The notes under the pieces are model-generated. The model was not told where the DNA came from and searched no databases. It saw only the letters and a program-made list of their open reading frames with translations. Shown here one piece after another: positions 42,752-52,269 of a stretch of 64,000 nucleotides of DNA. How positions within the stretch are numbered: position 1 is the first letter of the stretch; each line of letters begins with the position of its first letter. The position numbers and the translations under genes were made by a program. The DNA comes from Sphingomonas telluris. Lineage in GTDB: Bacteria > Pseudomonadota > Alphaproteobacteria > Sphingomonadales > Sphingomonadaceae. Location: the NCBI RefSeq assembly GCF_022568775.1, contig NZ_JAKZHW010000001.1:1302001-1366000 (forward strand), given 5' to 3'.

Positions 42752-44497
42752 TCAGGGGCGCCGGCGCGACTTCCAATAGTCCAGCGCTTCTGCGGGTTCG
42801 AGCGGCTTCGCAAAGTAAAAGCCCTGCCCACTTGCACAACCGAGCGTTGCCAGCGTGGTCGCCAACTCGACCGTTTCGATGCCTTCGGCCGTCGTCGACA
42901 TGCCGAGCGCGTCGGCAAGGCTGAGCACGGCGCGAACGATTGCGACGCTGTCCGGATCAACCATCATGCCGGTCACGAAACTGCGGTCGATCTTAAGAAC
43001 GTCGATCGGCAGGCGTTGCAGATATGCGAGGCTCGAATAGCCGGTGCCGAAATCGTCCATCGCCACGGTCGCTTCGAGCGACTTCAACGCGTCGAACACG
43101 CGCGTGGCGCGCGCCGGATCCTGGACGATTGAGCTTTCCGTCAGCTCGAGGGTCAGCCGATCCCCCGTTAGACCACTCGATTTGAGGGCGCTCTGGACAA
43201 CCGACGCGACGTCGTCCCGGGCGACCTGGATGGCCGACAGGTTCACGCCGACGTAGACGGGGAGCCGCTCACCGGCCTCTTTGTCCCAGGCCGCCAATGT
43301 GTCGGCCGCCTTGTGCATGGCCCAGCGGCCGAGCTGCAGGATGAGGCCGGATTCCTCGGCGACCGGAATGAACTCGGTCGGGCTGATCTCTCCGCGGTCC
43401 TCGTGGTTCCAGCGCGCGAGCGCCTCGAAGCCCGCCACCTCGCCCGACTTCAGGTTGATCAGCGGCTGGTAGAAGAGCTTCAGCTGGTCCTTGTCCAAGG
43501 CGCGGCGCAGCTCGGTCTCGATCGAGAAGCGGCGGCGCGCCTCGCTCGCCTGCTTGGCCTCATAGACCTGAGGCCGTCCGACCTGCTTGGCCTGCTTCAC
43601 GGCGAACTGGGCGTTGCGGAACAGCTCTTCCGCTTCCTCGCCCCCGTTCATCAGCGCGAGGCCGATGGCGCATTCGACCCGAATCTCCAGGTCGGAAATC
43701 TTGAAGGGAGCCGCCATCACTTCCTGGATGCGGTCGGCGGCCGCCAAAGCGTCCGCGACACCGCGGCGAAGGGTCACTAGCACGCCGAACTCATTGCCGC
43801 CGGTTCGGGCGAGCACGTCGCCTCCGCGGAGCGCCGACATCAGGCGGCGGGCGAAGGTGATCAGCAGCTCGTCGCCGGCGAGGCTGCCCATGCTCTCGTT
43901 GATGCGCGAGAAGCGGAGCATATCCACGACCAGCACCGCGTGCTGCACCTCGCGAGTCACATTCTCGCCAGCCTGCTCGACCTTTTCGGTGAAGGCCAGG
44001 CGGTTCGGAAGACCGGTCAGGCTGTCCCGCAGCATCTCGGCCCGCAGTGCGCGTTCGGCCTGAGCCTCCACGGTCCGGTCGACGACGCTGAGGAGACAAC
44101 GCTGCGTGCCCTTCCCGCCGGCCGGCAAAGGGGCGAGCTTCAGGCGGAAATAGCGCCCTGCGACCCCGTCGCCATCGCGGAAGTCGAGCTCATCCGGGCC
44201 GATCGGGTTTGCAAAGAATGCGTGGAGCAGGTCGGAAATCGGGCCGTCGCGCAGGCATTCGGCGTCATTCCAGTTGAGCGCGGTGCAGGTCGACAGCTCG
44301 ACCGTGTCCTTGAAGCGGTTGTTATGGGATAGGACGTTCAGGCTGCCGTCGTCGCCCATCCCAATGATCGCGGCCGCAATCGGAAGCGCACCGAGCAAGG
44401 CCGCATCGTCGGCCGTCGCCAGGTGCGGCATTGCACGGATTTTGTCCCCCTGCCGAACCCTCTTTCGATCCGGCAGGCGGTTAAGAGCGGCCTGCAT
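42752..44497 (-). CDS. PAS - GGNEF - EAL protein (predicted c-di-GMP phosphodiesterase)
   Basis: A 581-residue cytoplasmic protein without membrane segments. A PAS-like domain (about residues 30-145) is followed by a diguanylate cyclase domain (about 150-315) starting DSLTGLPNRLAF, in which the active-site motif is GGNEF (residues 233-237) instead of GGDEF, and an EAL domain (about 325-575) with FEALARW, NLSAIQV, DDFGTGYSSLAYLQRL and KIDRSFVTGM. The Asn substitution probably abolishes cyclase activity, leaving a phosphodiesterase that may be tuned by GTP binding at the degenerate domain. ATG 44497 used; ATG 44431 is possible. Confidence 0.9.
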   Translation of the reverse strand: MQAALNRLPDRKRVRQGDKIRAMPHLATADDAALLGALPIAAAIIGMGDDGSLNVLSHNNRFKDTVELSTCTALNWNDAECLRDGPISDLLHAFFANPIGPDELDFRDGDGVAGRYFRLKLAPLPAGGKGTQRCLLSVVDRTVEAQAERALRAEMLRDSLTGLPNRLAFTEKVEQAGENVTREVQHAVLVVDMLRFSRINESMGSLAGDELLITFARRLMSALRGGDVLARTGGNEFGVLVTLRRGVADALAAADRIQEVMAAPFKISDLEIRVECAIGLALMNGGEEAEELFRNAQFAVKQAKQVGRPQVYEAKQASEARRRFSIETELRRALDKDQLKLFYQPLINLKSGEVAGFEALARWNHEDRGEISPTEFIPVAEESGLILQLGRWAMHKAADTLAAWDKEAGERLPVYVGVNLSAIQVARDDVASVVQSALKSSGLTGDRLTLELTESSIVQDPARATRVFDALKSLEATVAMDDFGTGYSSLAYLQRLPIDVLKIDRSFVTGMMVDPDSVAIVRAVLSLADALGMSTTAEGIETVELATTLATLGCASGQGFYFAKPLEPAEALDYWKSRRRP

Positions 44498-44549
44498 GCT
44501 GAATCGTTTACGAGCCGCAGGTTAATGCGGAGTATCCGATAGCCTCACA

Positions 44550-44570
44550 ATTGACTTGATTTCAGTCAAT
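44550..44570. promoter_or_regulatory. 7-7-7 inverted repeat between parC and the GGNEF-EAL gene
   Basis: ATTGACT (44550-44556), seven bases, AGTCAAT (44564-44570), nine bases after the parC stop and 53 upstream of the next gene's start (minus strand). It is AT-rich, unlike the surroundings. A weak terminator of parC or an operator of the downstream gene are both possible; there is no T tract. Confidence 0.3.
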
Positions 44571-44578
44571 ATCCGCGA

Positions 44579-46804
44579 TCAGCCGAAGCGGTTAGAGCGA
44601 GGGAAGCCGATCGGCGGCATCCGTCCGGCTGCGCCGCGCGCGGCACGCCAGGGTGTGAGATCGGTTTCAGTCCGGGTGCGGCCGCTGTCGCCTCCAAGCG
44701 CCCAGCTCAGGCCGTCGGTCAGCCGGAAGGCGATGAAATCGGACAAGCCACCGTCCCGATAACGCTGCAGCGTGACTCCCTGTCCGCGCGCAAGCTCGGG
44801 AAGCTCGGCGATCGGGAACACCAGCATCTTGCGGTTCTCGCCGACGACCGCGACCGTGTCGGCCTCCTTCGGAACCTCGCGCACGACGGCGACCTTCGCG
44901 CCGGTGCGAAGGTTGACCAGCTGCTTGCCCTTGCGCGTTTCCGCCAGCGTCGCCTCGCTGCTGGTGAGAAAGCCCTTCCCGTCCGTCGACGCGACGAGGA
45001 GCTTCATCTCCGGCCGAGCGATCATCAGGCTGACGATCTCGACTTCCGGATCGAGGTCGATCGAAAGCCGAACGGGCTCGCCGAAACCGCGGCCACCCGG
45101 AAGTTTGTCGCAGCCAAGCGTATAGACACGGCCGTTGGCGGCGAAGAGCGCCAGCTTGTCGGTCGTCTGCGCATGGAAGATCGTGTCGAGCGCATCGCCT
45201 TCGCGGAATTTGAGCGTCTCGGCATCGTCGAGAGCGACATGGCCGCGCATGGCCCGGATCCAGCCGCGCTGCGACAGGATGACGGTGATCGGCTCCTTCT
45301 CGATCATCGCGGACCAGTCGATCTCGCGCGTCGCCGGGACTTCCTCGATGCGCGTACGGCGGTCGTCGCCGAACTGATCCTTGATGGATGCGAGGTCCTT
45401 CTTGATCCGCCGCCGTTGCCGCGCGGGCTCGGCGACCAGCTTCTCTAGCTCGTCTCGCTCCTTGGCGAGCTTCTCGCGCTCGCGACCGATCTCCATCTCC
45501 TCAAGCTTGCGCAAGCTGCGCAGGCGCATGTTGAGGATGGCTTCGGCCTGGCGATCGCTGAGTGAGAACTCCTCCATGAGGACCGCCTTGGGCTCGTCCT
45601 CGGTGCGGATGATCTCGATGACGCGGTCGAGATTGAGGTAGGCGACGAGGAAGCCGTCGAGCAGCTCCAGCCGGTCGTCGATCTTGCCTATGCGGACCTG
45701 CGACTTGCGGACCAGCACTTCGATCTGGAACTTGAGCCAGGCCGACAAGGCCTCCTTGAGGCTCATCACCAGCGGCGTGCGGTTCTCGTCCAGAACGTTG
45801 AGGTTGAGCGGGAAGCGCACCTCGAGGTCGGTCAGGCGAAACAGGCTTTCGAGCAGCAGATCCGGGTCGACGGTCCGGGCGCGCGGCTCCAGCACGATCC
45901 GAAGGTCCTCGGCGCTCTCATCGCGAACGTCGCTCAGGATCGGCAGCTTCTTGTCGGCAATTAGCGTCGCGATCTGCTCGATCAGCTTGCCCTTCTGAAC
46001 GCCGTACGGGATCTCGCTGACCAGCAGGTGCCAGCCGCCGCCCTTTTCCTTTTCGACCGTGACGCTGGCACGCAGTCGGAAACTGCCGCGGCCCGTCACA
46101 TAGGCATGGGCGATGCTTTCGCGGCTGTCGACGAGCACGCCGCCCGTCGGGAAGTCAGGCCCCGACACGAAGTCCATCAGCGCCGAATCCTCGGCTTTCG
46201 GATTGTCGATCAGGTGCGTCGCCGCTTCGATCAGTTCACCGACATTGTGCGGCGGGATGCTCGTCGCCATGCCGACCGCGATGCCGCTGGCGCCGTTGGC
46301 GAGCAGGTTCGGGAACAGGCCGGGGAAAACTTCCGGTTCTTCTTCCTCGCCATTGTAAGTCGGGCGAAAGTCGACCGCGCCCTCGTCGATGCCGGCCATC
46401 AGGGCCATGGCGACGGGCGTCAGCTTGGCTTCGGTGTAGCGGTAGGCGGCGGCGTTATCGCCGTCGATATTGCCGAAGTTCCCCTGCCCGTCGACGAGCG
46501 GGTAGCGAAGCGCGAAGTCCTGCGCGAGGCGGACCATCGCATCGTAGACGCTCTGGTCGCCGTGCGGGTGATACTTGCCGATGACGTCGCCAACGACGCG
46601 CGCGCTCTTTTTGTAGGCGCCGGCCGGATCGAGACGAAGCAGCCGCATCGCCCACAGCAGCCGGCGATGGACCGGCTTCAACCCGTCGCGAACGTCCGGA
46701 AGCGAGCGCGCGGTGATGGTCGAAAGGGCGTAGACGAGGTACCGCTCGGATAGTGCGGCGTCGAGCGGCGTCTCTATGACGGAGGATTCGGAATTCGGGT
46801 CCAT
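44579..46804 (-). CDS. parC: DNA topoisomerase IV subunit A
   Basis: A 741-residue type IIA topoisomerase subunit. The N-terminal breakage-reunion domain contains [24 protein letters not shown] (the quinolone-determining region, residues 79-91) and the catalytic Tyr123 in YRYTEAKL; the C-terminal part is a reduced beta-pinwheel. The [17 protein letters not shown] segment and the shorter C-terminus favour ParC over GyrA. The residues corresponding to E. coli ParC Ser80 and Glu84 read as Gln and Asp; the Gln is common in alphaproteobacterial ParC. It decatenates daughter chromosomes with ParE, which is not in this window. Confidence 0.95.
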   Translation of the reverse strand: MDPNSESSVIETPLDAALSERYLVYALSTITARSLPDVRDGLKPVHRRLLWAMRLLRLDPAGAYKKSARVVGDVIGKYHPHGDQSVYDAMVRLAQDFALRYPLVDGQGNFGNIDGDNAAAYRYTEAKLTPVAMALMAGIDEGAVDFRPTYNGEEEEPEVFPGLFPNLLANGASGIAVGMATSIPPHNVGELIEAATHLIDNPKAEDSALMDFVSGPDFPTGGVLVDSRESIAHAYVTGRGSFRLRASVTVEKEKGGGWHLLVSEIPYGVQKGKLIEQIATLIADKKLPILSDVRDESAEDLRIVLEPRARTVDPDLLLESLFRLTDLEVRFPLNLNVLDENRTPLVMSLKEALSAWLKFQIEVLVRKSQVRIGKIDDRLELLDGFLVAYLNLDRVIEIIRTEDEPKAVLMEEFSLSDRQAEAILNMRLRSLRKLEEMEIGREREKLAKERDELEKLVAEPARQRRRIKKDLASIKDQFGDDRRTRIEEVPATREIDWSAMIEKEPITVILSQRGWIRAMRGHVALDDAETLKFREGDALDTIFHAQTTDKLALFAANGRVYTLGCDKLPGGRGFGEPVRLSIDLDPEVEIVSLMIARPEMKLLVASTDGKGFLTSSEATLAETRKGKQLVNLRTGAKVAVVREVPKEADTVAVVGENRKMLVFPIAELPELARGQGVTLQRYRDGGLSDFIAFRLTDGLSWALGGDSGRTRTETDLTPWRAARGAAGRMPPIGFPRSNRFG

Positions 46805-46938
46805 TGCCCACGCTTAGCAATGCCTGAGCGGGCTCGTCACCTACGTTAGTGCGGCGATCATCCAGGCACCGTATCAATCCCTAGCGAATTGATTTTTCGC
46901 GCCTTTCAATCGTGACTTCCTCGTTGGGGGGCAAGTTG

Positions 46939-47133
46939 GTGTCAGCGTATCGCGTCTACTGCCTCGACGGGGCGGGAAAGGTCTGGGCGGCCGAATGGAT
47001 CGAAGCGGAAGACGATTCCGCGGCGCTCGCTGCTGCCCGCGAGATCAACGGGGCAACCCGCTACGAAATCTGGGAAGGACAAAGGCTCGTCGGGCGCATC
47101 CAGGTGGATCCGCAGATCTCCGAGGAAGATTGA
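46939..47133 (+). CDS. Small hypothetical protein (64 residues)
   Basis: Starting at the GTG at 46939, with GGGGG at 46926-46931 eight bases before it. The protein is a single small alpha/beta unit: YRVYCLDGAGKVWAAEWIEAEDD, an Ala-rich helix, then RYEIWEGQRLVGRI. Proteins with this order of strand-helix-strand and the motif W-x-A-x-D-D-x-x-A are frequent in sphingomonads as conserved hypotheticals. The function is unknown. Divergent from parC. Confidence 0.6.
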   Translation: MSAYRVYCLDGAGKVWAAEWIEAEDDSAALAAAREINGATRYEIWEGQRLVGRIQVDPQISEED

Positions 47134-47135
47134 AA

Positions 47136-47354
47136 TCAGCCGGCCTTCTTGGGCCCGCAATCGCCAATCTTCGTCTTGTCCGCCTTGGGCTGCGGAGGCG
47201 AAGCCTTCGCGGTTTCCACCTTCTTCGGTTCAGGCTTGGGCTGAGGCGCGGCAACCGGCTTATTCAGAGTAAACTTCGTCGCGGCGCAGGTCTCGTCGGC
47301 CTTCGTCGCGGGGGGTGCGGCGGCAGCCAGCAAAAGTCCGAGAGCAATGATCAT
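47136..47354 (-). CDS. Small secreted Pro/Lys-rich protein
   Basis: A 72-residue protein with a short hydrophobic signal (MIIALGLLLAAAAPPA) and a mature part made of Lys/Pro/Ala repeats (PQPKPEPKKVE, PPQPKADKTK) with two cysteines. GAGGAG lies six bases before the ATG. The basic, proline-rich composition suggests an extended periplasmic protein that may bind acidic polymer. No family was recognised. It ends two bases from the convergent neighbour's stop. Confidence 0.5.
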   Translation of the reverse strand: MIIALGLLLAAAAPPATKADETCAATKFTLNKPVAAPQPKPEPKKVETAKASPPQPKADKTKIGDCGPKKAG

Positions 47355-47413
47355 CGTGAACTCCTCGCTGGCCGGTTAGAGGGCCGGGCCTGAACGCGCG
47401 ATGGATACGCACG

Positions 47414-48334
47414 TCACGCGGCCTCGCGGTTCCGGGTCTCTTCCATTACCGCCATCAGCCATTCGCGGAAGCGCTTGATCTTGGGCACCATGCGGCGCTC
47501 TGGCGGGATGCACAACCAGTAAGCCCAGCCACGCGCGGAAATGCGATCGGGGAACGGCATGGCCAGTCGCCCGGCCGCCACGTCCCCGGTCCATAGGAAG
47601 GGCGTCAGCAAGGCGAACCCCTGCCCCGCCATCGCCGCGTGACCCTCGTTGGCCTGATTGTCGAGGCGAACACCGGGCCGCCGCAGTGCCTGTTCGTCCG
47701 GGGCCACGCCATTGTCGCAGAACCATTGCTGCCACCAGTCGTCGCCCGGATTGATGAGATGCGCGGTCGGCATGTCCGACGGCTCGAGCTTTCGCCCGAG
47801 CTTGCCTTCGATGGCGGCGATGCATTCCGGACTGGCCATCGGCGTAAACTGGGATTCGAAGAGCTTGTGGCACTCGAGACCCTGCCAGTTGCCGGGTCCC
47901 GCACGGATCGCGACGTCGGCATCGCCCGCCTTGAGATCGATCAGCTCGTTGCTCGTCGCCATGCGCACTGCGAGCTCGGGATGCGCCATCTGGAAAGCGC
48001 CGAGCCGCCACGCCAGCCAGGTGTTCGCGAATGTGTGCGTCGTCGTGATCGTCAGGAGGCTCTCATCCTCCTCGCGGTGCGAGGCGAACGCGGTCTCGAT
48101 GGAATCGAATGCCTGGCTGAGCGTCGGGAGGAGGCGCTGGCCGAGAGGCGTCAAACGGGCCCGCCCGCGCTCCCGAACGAACAATGGCGCACCCAGCCGC
48201 TCCTCCAAGGCCTTCACCTGATAGGAGACTGCCGCCTGGGTCAGCCCAAGCTCCGCCGCAGCGGCCGTGAAGCTCTCATGGCGAGCCGCTGCCTCGAATG
48301 CCCGGACAGCGGCGAGTGGAGGAAGGCGACGCAT
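47414..48334 (-). CDS. LysR-type transcriptional regulator (GcvA-like)
   Basis: A 306-residue regulator. The N-terminal winged HTH is LPPLAAVRAFEAAARHESFTAAAAELGLTQAAVSYQVKALEERLG, shown by its ends here (AVRAFEAAA, TQAAVSYQVKALE), and the rest is a periplasmic-binding-protein-like effector domain. The opening sequence is typical of the GcvA subgroup. The open frame extends to 48490, but the ATG at 48334 begins the HTH correctly. A palindrome of the LysR type lies eight bases upstream. The target is probably itself and/or the divergent small genes at 48489-48886. Confidence 0.9.
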   Translation of the reverse strand: MRRLPPLAAVRAFEAAARHESFTAAAAELGLTQAAVSYQVKALEERLGAPLFVRERGRARLTPLGQRLLPTLSQAFDSIETAFASHREEDESLLTITTTHTFANTWLAWRLGAFQMAHPELAVRMATSNELIDLKAGDADVAIRAGPGNWQGLECHKLFESQFTPMASPECIAAIEGKLGRKLEPSDMPTAHLINPGDDWWQQWFCDNGVAPDEQALRRPGVRLDNQANEGHAAMAGQGFALLTPFLWTGDVAAGRLAMPFPDRISARGWAYWLCIPPERRMVPKIKRFREWLMAVMEETRNREAA

Positions 48335-48342
48335 CAACTCAC

Positions 48343-48357
48343 ATAAGCTCAGCTTAT
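48343..48357. promoter_or_regulatory. LysR-type palindromic operator (T-N11-A)
   Basis: ATAAGCT (48343-48349), C, AGCTTAT (48351-48357): a perfect 15-base palindrome containing T-N11-A, nine bases before the LysR-type regulator start in the divergent intergenic region. This is the usual position for autoregulation. The rest of the 154-base gap shows nothing special. Confidence 0.55.
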
Positions 48358-48488
48358 TACCTTTGTCGAGGCTTTGATTGGCGCCGTAACGATCGAAATC
48401 GTACATGAATCCCACGCCGTCGCCGGACCTTTTGGGATCCTCTCCCCAGCCCCCTTCCGGCGGCGGCGAAAAAGGAGGAGCGAAAAAC

Positions 48489-48680
48489 ATGGCTTATGGA
48501 CTGAACCCGCGCCTGTTTATCGAGAACGGGCCCGCAATACAGGCTGCCGAAGCGCATGCACGCAGCTCGAGCGCCGCCTTTCACGCCTGGGGTCGCCTGG
48601 ACGCAAGAGGCCGGATCGAGCTCGTCGAAAAGGCGCTGAAGCACGCCAACGACCGCGACGCTTTCCCGCTCGCGCTTTAG
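48489..48680 (+). CDS. Small hypothetical protein (63 residues)
   Basis: ATG at 48489 with AAAGGAGGAG eight bases upstream, an unusually strong ribosome-binding site. The protein begins MAYGLNPRLFIENGPAIQAA and continues with a helix GRIELVEKALKHAND. No membrane segment. Function unknown. It is the first of two short genes on the plus strand, divergent from the LysR regulator, which may control them. The upstream part of the open frame (from 48405) is not needed. Confidence 0.6.
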   Translation: MAYGLNPRLFIENGPAIQAAEAHARSSSAAFHAWGRLDARGRIELVEKALKHANDRDAFPLAL

Positions 48681-48691
48681 GTCAGGAAAGG

Positions 48692-48886
48692 ATGATCACC
48701 ATGGTCGACGAGATCTACGATCGGATGTTCCAGGAAAACCGCGCTCAAATGAGCCGCGATTTCGGACAGCTCTTCAGCGGTATCGGCCGCGAGATCGGCA
48801 AGAGCCTGAAGGCAATGCATCAGTTCGAGTGGAATGCGCCCTGGGCCATCAAGGCCAAGGCATCGAAGGATGTCGGATGCGCATGA
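48692..48886 (+). CDS. Small hypothetical protein (64 residues)
   Basis: Eleven bases after the previous small gene. The protein contains MVDEIYDRMFQENRAQM, SRDFGQLFSGIGREIGKSLKAMHQ and WNAPW, an amphipathic helical pattern. AGGA lies four bases before the ATG at 48692; an ATG at 48701 is an alternative. Function unknown; the tight spacing suggests that it works with its neighbour. It is followed by a hairpin. Confidence 0.55.
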   Translation: MITMVDEIYDRMFQENRAQMSRDFGQLFSGIGREIGKSLKAMHQFEWNAPWAIKAKASKDVGCA

Positions 48887-48894
48887 CGCTCGCG

Positions 48895-48928
48895 TGAGGG
48901 GCAGGACAAGCACGCGACCTGCCCCTCA
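48895..48928 (+). terminator. Hairpin after the small-gene pair
   Basis: TGAGGGGCAG (48895-48904) pairs perfectly with CTGCCCCTCA (48919-48928) around a 14-base loop. The following sequence ATGATTCC is not a clean T tract, so termination is probable but not certain. Confidence 0.6.
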
Positions 48929-49021
48929 TGATTCCTGTTAACTCAAGCACTTCTCAAGAAAGACTCGCTTCCCGAACAACTTAGGTGCAGCTTCCGCCCT
49001 CGCATTAACCAGGGGGCACAA

Positions 49022-51043
49022 ATGCGCACATTCACAAAGCTTGTATTGTTGGCTTCCACGATGGTCGCTCCGTCTGTCGCGGCGGCGCAATCGGGCGACG
49101 TTCCCTTGATCGAGCGCGCCAAGCTCTTCGGAAATCCCACCAAAGCCATCGGGCGCATCTCTCCGGACGGCAAGTGGATCAGCTACACCCAGCCGCGCGA
49201 CGGCGTGATGAACGTCTACGTCGCTCCGGTCGGCGATCCGGACAATGCGAAGCCGCTCACCAATGAGCGCGAGCGGCCGGTCCGCTCCTACTTCTGGTCA
49301 CCGGATTCGAAACAGATCCTGTTCATCCAGGACAAGGGCGGCGACGAGAATTTCTTGCTCTACGGAGTGGACGTCGCGACCGGAAAGCAGACGACACTCA
49401 CGCCATTCACCAAGACGCGCGCGCAGCTTGTCGGTTCTTCGAACAAGCATAAGGACCGCGTCCTCGTCGGCCTCAACAATCGCGATGCGAAGTGGCACGA
49501 CGTCTACAGCCTCAACCTGAAGACCGGGAAGCTGACGCTCGTTCAGAAGAACGACGGCTACGCCGGCTTCCTCGCCGACAACGATCTGAAGCTGCGCATG
49601 GCGCTCAAATCGCGCGACGATGGCGGCACGGACTACTACAGGATCACCAACGGGAAAATCGAAGCGAAGCCGTTCGCGACCGTTGGTCTCGACGACTCGC
49701 TGACGACGTCGCCCGCCGGCTTCAACGCGGACGGCTCCATCCTCTATTGGATCGATAGTCGCGGCCGGAACACGGCAGCCCTGATCGCCCAAAACGTCGC
49801 CAGCGGCGAGCAGACCGTCATTGGCGAGAGCCCCAAGGCGGACATCGGATCGGTCCTGACCAATCCGAAGACTTTGGCGGTCGAGGCCTATCAGGCGGAG
49901 TATCTCACGCCCGAATGGACCCCGGTCGACAAGGAGATTGGGGCGACCCTTGATTGGCTCAAGTACAAGCTGGGCGCCACGCCGGTCGTCCAGGCACGGA
50001 CGGATGCCGACGACAAGTGGATCGTCACCGCCGACAAGGTGACCGAGCCGGCGACCGTCTATCTGTTCGATCGCAAGGCCGGCACTCTGACCAAGCTCTA
50101 CACCGGCCGTCCCGATCTCGTCGGAGCGCCGCTGGTCCCGATGCATCCGGTCGAAATCAAGGCACGCGACGGCCTGGCGCTGCCGAGCTATCTGACCCTC
50201 CCCGCGAACGCCGACGCCAACCGGGACGGCAAGCCCGACCATCCTGTCCCGATGGTCCTGGTCGTCCACGGCGGCCCGTGGGGACGCGACGGCTACGGCT
50301 ACGACCCCTATTCGCAATGGCTGGCGAACCGGGGCTATGCCGTGCTGCAGGTCAACTTCCGCGCCTCGACCGGCTTCGGGAAGGACTTCCTCGCTGCAGG
50401 CAACCTGCAGTGGGGCAAGAAGATGCAGGACGACCTGACCGACAGCGTCGCCTGGGCGGTCTCGAACGGCATCACGACAGCGGACAAGGTCGCGATCCTT
50501 GGTGGAAGCTATGGCGGCTACGCCACGCTGGCCGGACTGACCTTCACGCCGGAGACCTACGCCTGCGGCGTCGACATCGTCGGCCCGTCGAACCTCTTCA
50601 CCCTGCTGGGCACGATCCCGCCTTACTGGGAGTCGTTCAAGCAGCAGTTCTACCAGCGCATGGGCAATCCCACGACCGAAGACGGAAAGGCGCTACTGAA
50701 GGCCGCCTCGCCGCTGACCTTCGCCGACAGGATCAAGAAGCCCCTGCTGATCGGCCAGGGCGCCAACGACCCGCGCGTGAACAAGCGTGAGTCGGATCAG
50801 ATTGTCGAGGCCATGAAGGCCAAGGGCATTCCGGTCACCTACGTGCTGTTCCCCGACGAGGGGCACGGCTTCGCCCGTCCTGCGAACAACATCGCCTTCA
50901 ATGCGGTGGCGGAGAACTTCCTGCAGACCTGCCTCGGCGGCCGCGCCGAGCCGATCGGCGACGGCCTGAAGGGCTCGACGATCCAGGTGCTGCAAGGCGC
51001 CGACATCGTGAACGGCCTGAAGCAATCGATGGCCAGCAAGTAA
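49022..51043 (+). CDS. S9 family prolyl-oligopeptidase-like peptidase
   Basis: A 673-residue exported serine peptidase with a signal peptide (residues 1-22, ending VAAAQ). Beta-propeller-type repeats occupy about residues 40-380 ([28 protein letters not shown]), followed by the alpha/beta-hydrolase domain with [11 protein letters not shown], the nucleophile GGSYGGYA, the Asp in [12 protein letters not shown] and the His in DEGHGF. It should cleave peptides in the periplasm, probably as a dipeptidyl or acyl-aminoacyl peptidase. It ends at a terminator before purC. The 94-base gap upstream has no gene. Confidence 0.93.
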   Translation: MRTFTKLVLLASTMVAPSVAAAQSGDVPLIERAKLFGNPTKAIGRISPDGKWISYTQPRDGVMNVYVAPVGDPDNAKPLTNERERPVRSYFWSPDSKQILFIQDKGGDENFLLYGVDVATGKQTTLTPFTKTRAQLVGSSNKHKDRVLVGLNNRDAKWHDVYSLNLKTGKLTLVQKNDGYAGFLADNDLKLRMALKSRDDGGTDYYRITNGKIEAKPFATVGLDDSLTTSPAGFNADGSILYWIDSRGRNTAALIAQNVASGEQTVIGESPKADIGSVLTNPKTLAVEAYQAEYLTPEWTPVDKEIGATLDWLKYKLGATPVVQARTDADDKWIVTADKVTEPATVYLFDRKAGTLTKLYTGRPDLVGAPLVPMHPVEIKARDGLALPSYLTLPANADANRDGKPDHPVPMVLVVHGGPWGRDGYGYDPYSQWLANRGYAVLQVNFRASTGFGKDFLAAGNLQWGKKMQDDLTDSVAWAVSNGITTADKVAILGGSYGGYATLAGLTFTPETYACGVDIVGPSNLFTLLGTIPPYWESFKQQFYQRMGNPTTEDGKALLKAASPLTFADRIKKPLLIGQGANDPRVNKRESDQIVEAMKAKGIPVTYVLFPDEGHGFARPANNIAFNAVAENFLQTCLGGRAEPIGDGLKGSTIQVLQGADIVNGLKQSMASK

Positions 51044-51067
51044 GCAACGGCTGCTTCATTGCGGCGG

Positions 51068-51104
51068 GGGAGCGGGTCGCCTATAGGCCCCGCTCCCTTC
51101 TTTT
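51068..51104 (+). terminator. Rho-independent terminator between the S9 peptidase and purC
   Basis: GGGAGCGGG (51068-51076) and CCCGCTCCC (51089-51097) form a perfect stem with a 12-base loop, followed by TTCTTTT. It ends 22 bases before the purC ATG. Confidence 0.85.
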
Positions 51105-51126
51105 GAGTTGGAGTGAAGCGACAGCA

Positions 51127-51906
51127 ATGGCCCGGCGCCGCCAGATCTACGAAGGCAAGGCGAAGATCCTCTACGAGGGTCCGGAGCCCGGCACGCTCAT
51201 CCAATATTTCAAGGACGACGCGACCGCGTTCAACGCGCAGAAGCGCGGCACGATCAGCGGCAAGGGCGTGCTCAACAATCGCATCTCCGAGCACATCTTC
51301 CTCGCGCTCCAGACGATCGGCGTCCCGACGCACTTCATACGCCGCGTCAACATGCGCGAACAGCTGATCCGGCAGGTCGAGATCGTCCCGATCGAGGTCG
51401 TCGTACGCAACGTCGCGGCGGGATCGCTGACGAAGCGCCTCGGAATCGAGGAAGGCACGCAGCTGCCGCGGACGATCATCGAATATTATTACAAGGACGA
51501 TGCGCTCGGCGATCCGATGATCTCCGAAGAGCATATCGCCTGCTTCGGCTGGGCCAGCCAGGAAGAGATGAACGACATCGCCGACATGGCGATCCGCGTG
51601 AACGACTTCATGAGCGGCATGTTCGCGGCGATCGGCATCCGCCTGATCGACTTCAAGCTGGAGTTCGGACGGGTGTGGGACGGCGATTACGCCCGCATCA
51701 TCCTAGCCGACGAGATCAGCCCCGACGGCTGCCGCCTTTGGGATCTCAAGTCGAACGAAAAGCTCGACAAGGATCGCTTCCGCCAGGACCTCGGCGGCGT
51801 CGAGGAAGCCTATCAGGAGGTGGCGCGACGCCTCGGCCTGCTTCAGGGCGACGTGGAGAACGCGGTCCTCGACTTCGATCAGCACCGCAAGAAGCGGGGC
51901 AAGTAG
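51127..51906 (+). CDS. purC: Phosphoribosylaminoimidazole-succinocarboxamide synthase
   Basis: A 259-residue SAICAR synthetase of purine biosynthesis. [41 protein letters not shown] and IDFKLEFGR are the conserved ATP- and substrate-binding motifs. It ligates aspartate to CAIR with ATP. The ATG at 51127 is used; the frame is open 24 bases upstream into the terminator. Usually linked to purS/purQ/purL in this group, but those genes are not directly adjacent here; the next gene on the minus strand is an ABM-domain protein. Confidence 0.97.
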   Translation: MARRRQIYEGKAKILYEGPEPGTLIQYFKDDATAFNAQKRGTISGKGVLNNRISEHIFLALQTIGVPTHFIRRVNMREQLIRQVEIVPIEVVVRNVAAGSLTKRLGIEEGTQLPRTIIEYYYKDDALGDPMISEEHIACFGWASQEEMNDIADMAIRVNDFMSGMFAAIGIRLIDFKLEFGRVWDGDYARIILADEISPDGCRLWDLKSNEKLDKDRFRQDLGGVEEAYQEVARRLGLLQGDVENAVLDFDQHRKKRGK

Positions 51907-51909
51907 GGT

Positions 51910-52212
51910 TCAGCTTTCGATCACCTCGAAGTGGGTGACCTCCGGCTCCAGCTCGAGCAGGAAGTCCCGGTCGAAGTCGTAATATTTGGCCTTGAGCAGG
52001 TCGTCGCCCGCGTACCGGCCGATCGCTTCGAGATTCTCCCAGAGGGTGAACATCTCGACGTCGACAACATCGCCGTCGTGGCGGTGCAGGCACCAGGCGC
52101 CGCGGTTGCCCTCGGTTGATCGATAGTCGGCAAGGCCTACATCGCGCATCAGCCGCAGATATTCCTCGGCCTTCGAAGCCGGCACTCGCCCGTGCCACCG
52201 TCTTGCAATCAT
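51910..52212 (-). CDS. ABM-domain (antibiotic biosynthesis monooxygenase-like) protein
   Basis: A 100-residue ferredoxin-like dimeric alpha/beta barrel protein, based on MIARRWHGRVPASKAEEYLRLM, WCLHRHDGDVVDVEMFTLWENLEAIGRYAGDD near the middle (given by its ends: CLHR, FTLWENLEAI) and the acidic C-terminus. Such domains include small monooxygenases and heme-degrading enzymes, but many members have no known function. The frame is open much further upstream (to 52344), but AGAGGA eight bases before the ATG at 52212 fixes the start. Divergent from priA. Confidence 0.75.
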   Translation of the reverse strand: MIARRWHGRVPASKAEEYLRLMRDVGLADYRSTEGNRGAWCLHRHDGDVVDVEMFTLWENLEAIGRYAGDDLLKAKYYDFDRDFLLELEPEVTHFEVIES

Positions 52213-52269
52213 CGGACTAGTCCTCTTGTTAGAGGTCCTCGTCCCGCAGCCCCGCAGTATCCTTAGCCG

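Noticed and set aside
44579..46804. Quinolone-resistance mutation in ParC (Gln at the E. coli Ser80 position)
   Set aside because: Gln at this place is, to my knowledge, the common state in alphaproteobacterial ParC, so it is not evidence of acquired resistance.
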